Positions 5,748 through 7,873 of a stretch of 7,873 nucleotides of DNA are shown here, piece by piece. Made by a program: the position numbers and the translations under genes. Under the pieces are notes generated by a model. It was not told the DNA's origin. It did not search any database and saw only the letters and a list, made by a program, of their open reading frames with translations. Position 1 is the stretch's first letter. Each line of letters begins with the position of its first letter. The stretch comes from an uncultured Pseudorhodobacter sp. (GTDB taxonomy: Bacteria > Pseudomonadota > Alphaproteobacteria > Rhodobacterales > Rhodobacteraceae), in assembly GCA_945952425.1 (NCBI GenBank), contig CAMFIX010000123.1, positions 1 to 7,873 on the forward strand. Reading direction: 5' to 3'.

Positions 5748-6818
5748 ATGACCGGAGTGCTGCCCATTCAAGAGCTGCGCGCGCTGGCCGAGGCGGGCGT
5801 GCTCGCGGCCGAGGCGCCTTTCGCCCCGGGCCAGCTGCAACCGGCAAGCGTGGATTTGCGCCTGGGCACAAGGGCTTACCGCGTCCGGGCCTCGTTCCTG
5901 GCCGGGGCGGGGCGGCGCGTGGCCGACCGGCTGTCCGGCTTCACCATGCACGAGATCGACCTCCGCGCCGGGGCCGTGCTGGAAAAGGGCTGCGTCTATC
6001 TGATCCCGCTGATGGAGCGGCTGCGGCTGCCGCCGGGCCTCTCGGCGGTGGCCAATGCGAAAAGCTCGACCGGGCGTCTGGACCTCTTGACCCGGGTGAT
6101 TACCGATGGCGGGGTCGAGTTCGACCGCATTCCCGAAGGCTATGACGGCCCGCTTTACGCCGAGGTCTGCCCGCGCAGCTTCTCGGTGCTGGTGCGGCCG
6201 GGGCAAAGGCTGAACCAGCTGCGCCTGCGCCGCGGCCAGGCGGGGCTCAGCGATGCCGACCTGCGCGCGCTGCATGGCGTGGAACCCCTGGTGACGGGCG
6301 AGGCACTGATCTCCGAGGGCCTGGGCTTTTCGGTCGATCTCAACCTGCCGGGCGGGCTGGTGGGCTACCGGGCGTCGCCCCATGCCGGGGTGATTGCGCT
6401 GGATCGTATCGCCCATTACCCGGCCCGCGACTGCTGGGAGGAGGTGCGGACCGAGGATGGCGCGATCATCCTCGACCCCGGCGCCTTCTATATCCTGGTC
6501 AGCCGCGAGGCGGTGACGATCCCCCCCGATTACGCCGCCGAGATGGCGCCCTACCTCGCCATGGTGGGCGAGTTCCGGGTGCATTACGCGGGGTTCTTCG
6601 ACCCGGGCTTCGGCCATTCCGCCGCCGGAGGGGCAGGTTCCCGCGGCGTGCTGGAGGTCCGCTGCCACGAGGCGCCCTTCGTGCTGGAACATGGGCAGGT
6701 GGTCGGGCGCCTGGTCTATGAACGCATGACCGCGCGGCCCGAGGCGCTTTACGGCCAGGGCATCGCGTCGAACTACCAGGGACAAGGGCTGAAGCTGGCC
6801 AAGCAGTTCCGGCTGTAA
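5748..6818 (+). CDS. dcd: 2'-deoxycytidine 5'-triphosphate deaminase, long two-domain form
   Basis: Deaminates dCTP to dUTP (EC 3.5.4.13), feeding dTMP synthesis. It has 356 residues, nearly twice the E. coli enzyme (about 193), and belongs to the long alphaproteobacterial form with two dUTPase-like halves. The first half carries family landmarks: QPASVDLRLG (31-40), Ser106-Ser107-x-x-Arg110 in AKSSTGR, IPEGYDGPLYAEV with Glu139 as the likely catalytic Glu, and RPGQRLNQLRLR. The second half repeats the fold (VGEFRVHYAGFFDPGFG, 273-289; EVRCHEAPFVLEHGQVVGRLVYERM), but the SSxxR signature is replaced there. The ATG at 5748 is preceded by AAGAGGGG and preferred over 5721, which lies in the terminator T-run. 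There is no space for a promoter after that terminator. Family assignment is firm; which half is catalytic is inferred. Confidence 0.92.
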   Translation: MTGVLPIQELRALAEAGVLAAEAPFAPGQLQPASVDLRLGTRAYRVRASFLAGAGRRVADRLSGFTMHEIDLRAGAVLEKGCVYLIPLMERLRLPPGLSAVANAKSSTGRLDLLTRVITDGGVEFDRIPEGYDGPLYAEVCPRSFSVLVRPGQRLNQLRLRRGQAGLSDADLRALHGVEPLVTGEALISEGLGFSVDLNLPGGLVGYRASPHAGVIALDRIAHYPARDCWEEVRTEDGAIILDPGAFYILVSREAVTIPPDYAAEMAPYLAMVGEFRVHYAGFFDPGFGHSAAGGAGSRGVLEVRCHEAPFVLEHGQVVGRLVYERMTARPEALYGQGIASNYQGQGLKLAKQFRL

Positions 6819-6827
6819 CCACGCGGC

Positions 6828-6844
6828 GGGGGGCCAGGCCCCCC
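6828..6844 (+). terminator. GC hairpin just after dcd
   Basis: GGGGGG and CCCCCC flank CCAGG; the whole 17 bases are a perfect palindrome around a central A. It starts 9 bases after the dcd stop. There is no T-run. It is the first of three consecutive hairpins and probably marks the 3' end of the dcd transcript. Confidence 0.5.
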
Positions 6845-6859
6845 AAGCCTATACATTCA

Positions 6860-6914
6860 GGGGGCGCTGCCCCCGAGGCGCGGGCCGCGCCTCTCCCCCG
6901 GGATATTTGCGGAC
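6860..6914 (+). repeat. Structured 3' element: two hairpins followed by GGGATATTTGC-GGAC
   Basis: GGGGGC-GCT-GCCCCC (6860-6874) abuts GAGGCGCG-GGC-CGCGCCTC (6875-6893). A CCCCC run and the AT-rich word GGGATATTTGC (6900-6910) then GGAC follow. A second copy of the word lies inverted at 6991-7007. The pattern of back-to-back GC hairpins plus an isolated AT-rich word in a GC-rich genome suggests a dispersed intergenic repeat. From memory, similar words follow genes in other Rhodobacterales; this is not verified here. Confidence 0.6.
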
Positions 6915-6965
6915 AGAAAATGGGGGAAGAGGCGGTGTCCTCGGGGCTGCGCATCGAACGGGGTA

Positions 6966-6978
6966 AGGGGCGGCCCCT
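6966..6978. repeat. Short palindrome between the two inverted motif copies
   Basis: AGGGGC-G-GCCCCT is a 13-base palindrome located between the two GGGATATTTGC copies, roughly midway between the stop codons of the convergent genes. On the plus strand it is followed by TGCTCTTTC, so it could give weak termination for transcripts coming from dcd. No more can be said from sequence. Confidence 0.4.
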
Positions 6979-6990
6979 GCTCTTTCATTG

Positions 6991-7007
6991 GTCCGGCAAA
7001 TATCCCC
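6991..7007 (-). repeat. Second, inverted copy of the GGGATATTTGC motif
   Basis: On the minus strand this reads GGGGATATTTGCCGGAC. It shares 11 contiguous bases with the copy at 6900-6910, plus the following GGAC with one extra C. It lies about 70 bases beyond the stop of the aminotransferase gene and points the same way relative to that gene as the first copy does relative to dcd. Confidence 0.6.
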
Positions 7008-7058
7008 GCGCGGCGCGCAACCGGAGCCGGAGGGCGCAGGCCCGCAGGCGACAGAAAG

Positions 7059-7072
7059 GCTTGCGCGCAAGC
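7059..7072 (-). terminator. Palindromic hairpin after the aminotransferase gene, possible terminator
   Basis: GCTTGCGCGCAAGC is a perfect 14-base palindrome three bases beyond the aminotransferase stop. On the minus strand it is followed by CTTTCTGT, a short T-rich stretch, so a modest intrinsic terminator is plausible. Stem: five to six pairs around a CGCG or CG centre. Confidence 0.45.
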
Positions 7073-7075
7073 GCT

Positions 7076-7873
7076 CTATTGGATCACGGGGGCCGCGAGC
7101 GCTTCGGGTTCCGGCAATTGGCCGACCGACAGCGCCTCGGCCTTCAGGATGCGGGCGATCTGGGCGCTGTCCTCTTCCGTGAAGGTCAGGGGCAGGCGCA
7201 GGTCGATCAGGCCCGCCAGGATGCGGTCGGTCTGCGGCAGGCTCTGCTTCGGCGCATATTCCCAATGGTCGTAGCGCGAGGTGAAGGCGGCGGGTTGCTC
7301 GGCGCCGAACCACTTCAGCTCGACCCCGCGGCCCAGGCAGCGCGTCAGGTAAAGCGCGATGCGGGCGGGGCTCCAGTCGGCCAGGCGGAACTGGAAGGAG
7401 GAGCCGACATAGACCTCTTCCTCCGGCCGCCGCACCAGGGACACGCCAGGGGTGTCGGCCAGCCCCGCCTCGAGCGTCCGGTAAAGCCGCCCCCAGCGCG
7501 CCACCCGCTCGGGCAAGGCCCGAAGCTGCGGCCGCAGGATCGCGGCGCGCAGGTTGTCCATCCGCCCGGAGACATTGGGGGTGACCATCCGCACGCGCTC
7601 GAAAGCCTCCGCCGGGGGCGCGGCGCGGTGCTTGCCGTAAAGCATGTAGCTGCCCGACAGAAGCACCGCCCGCGCCATCAGGTCGGGGTCGTCGGAGGTG
7701 ATAAACCCGCCCTCGCCGGAATTCACATGCTTGTAGGTCTGCATCGAATAGCAGGCCATCGCGCCATGCCGCCCCGACGGCACGCCGCGCCAGCTTGCCC
7801 CCATCGTATGGGCGCAATCCTCGATCACCCGAACCCCCAGCCGGTCGCACAGCGCCATCAGCCTGTCCATATC
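7076..7873 (-). CDS. DegT/DnrJ/EryC1/StrS family aminotransferase, C-terminal part (5' end beyond window)
   Basis: PLP-dependent, fold-type I aminotransferase of the family that aminates keto-sugars for cell-surface polysaccharides or secondary metabolites. The 265 visible residues run open into the right edge, so the N-terminal part, usually 100 residues or more, is missing. Visible landmarks, counted from the Met at 7870: VIEDCAHTMGASW with Asp18, which contacts the PLP ring nitrogen; CYSMQTYKHVNSGEGG with Lys47 as the likely Schiff-base lysine; and SGRMDNLRAAILRPQL typical of the family. The C-terminal segment (WFGAEQPAAFTSRYDHWEY) would shape the substrate pocket. The substrate cannot be read from sequence, and no sugar-pathway neighbours are in view. 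It is convergent with dcd across a 257-base structured gap. Confidence 0.88.
   Translation of the reverse strand, partial: DMDRLMALCDRLGVRVIEDCAHTMGASWRGVPSGRHGAMACYSMQTYKHVNSGEGGFITSDDPDLMARAVLLSGSYMLYGKHRAAPPAEAFERVRMVTPNVSGRMDNLRAAILRPQLRALPERVARWGRLYRTLEAGLADTPGVSLVRRPEEEVYVGSSFQFRLADWSPARIALYLTRCLGRGVELKWFGAEQPAAFTSRYDHWEYAPKQSLPQTDRILAGLIDLRLPLTFTEEDSAQIARILKAEALSVGQLPEPEALAAPVIQ

Noticed and set aside
4446..6785. A 779-codon minus-strand open frame across merR, the tRNA and dcd
   Set aside because: It is antisense to two well-supported genes and a tRNA, has low-complexity Ser/Ala/Gly/Arg composition, and shows no family motif. It is a GC-bias shadow.
1..7873. CRISPR array, insertion sequence, toxin-antitoxin or defence genes
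   Set aside because: I saw no regularly spaced direct repeats, transposase motifs, target duplications or small paired frames of such types. The region is core chromosome.

Overview
The window looks like chromosomal housekeeping DNA from a GC-rich alphaproteobacterium. Gene order, protein sequences and strong C/G bias at third positions all point to Rhodobacterales, probably Paracoccus or a close relative. The genus is inferred, not proven. I see no phage, transposon, CRISPR or plasmid signature and no clear sign of a new multi-gene system. The unusual material is mostly non-coding structure.

Layout. A minus-strand outer-membrane lipoprotein gene of the BamE type (62-568) is divergent from a plus-strand block: a YceD/DUF177 protein (743-1279), ribosomal protein L32 (rpmF, 1452-1658), phosphate acyltransferase (plsX, 1675-2790), beta-ketoacyl-ACP synthase III (fabH, 2787-3755), integration host factor alpha subunit (ihfA, 3882-4193) and a MerR-type regulator with a very long Pro/Ala/Glu-rich tail (4213-5547). 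A tRNA-Pro with anticodon GGG (5603-5680) follows, with its own promoter and a strong intrinsic terminator. Next is a two-domain dCTP deaminase (dcd, 5748-6818). Convergent to it, and cut off by the right edge, is the C-terminal part of a DegT/DnrJ/EryC1/StrS aminotransferase (7076-7873, minus).

How the genes work together. YceD-rpmF-plsX-fabH is the classic cluster that places a ribosomal protein beside the entry steps of phospholipid and fatty-acid synthesis. PlsX makes acyl-phosphate from acyl-ACP for glycerolipid synthesis, and FabH starts each new fatty-acid chain. The plsX and fabH reading frames overlap by four bases, so translation is probably coupled. ihfA has a good promoter of its own and is followed 19 bases later by the MerR gene, so these two form a second transcription unit. 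dcd supplies dUTP for thymidylate synthesis and is physically separate from the lipid genes.

The most interesting part is the 257-base gap between the convergent dcd and aminotransferase genes. It holds stacked GC hairpins and two inverted copies of the motif GGGATATTTGC. Each copy has the same orientation relative to its own upstream gene and lies about 70-80 bases beyond that gene's stop codon. This looks like a dispersed Rhodobacterales 3'-end element.
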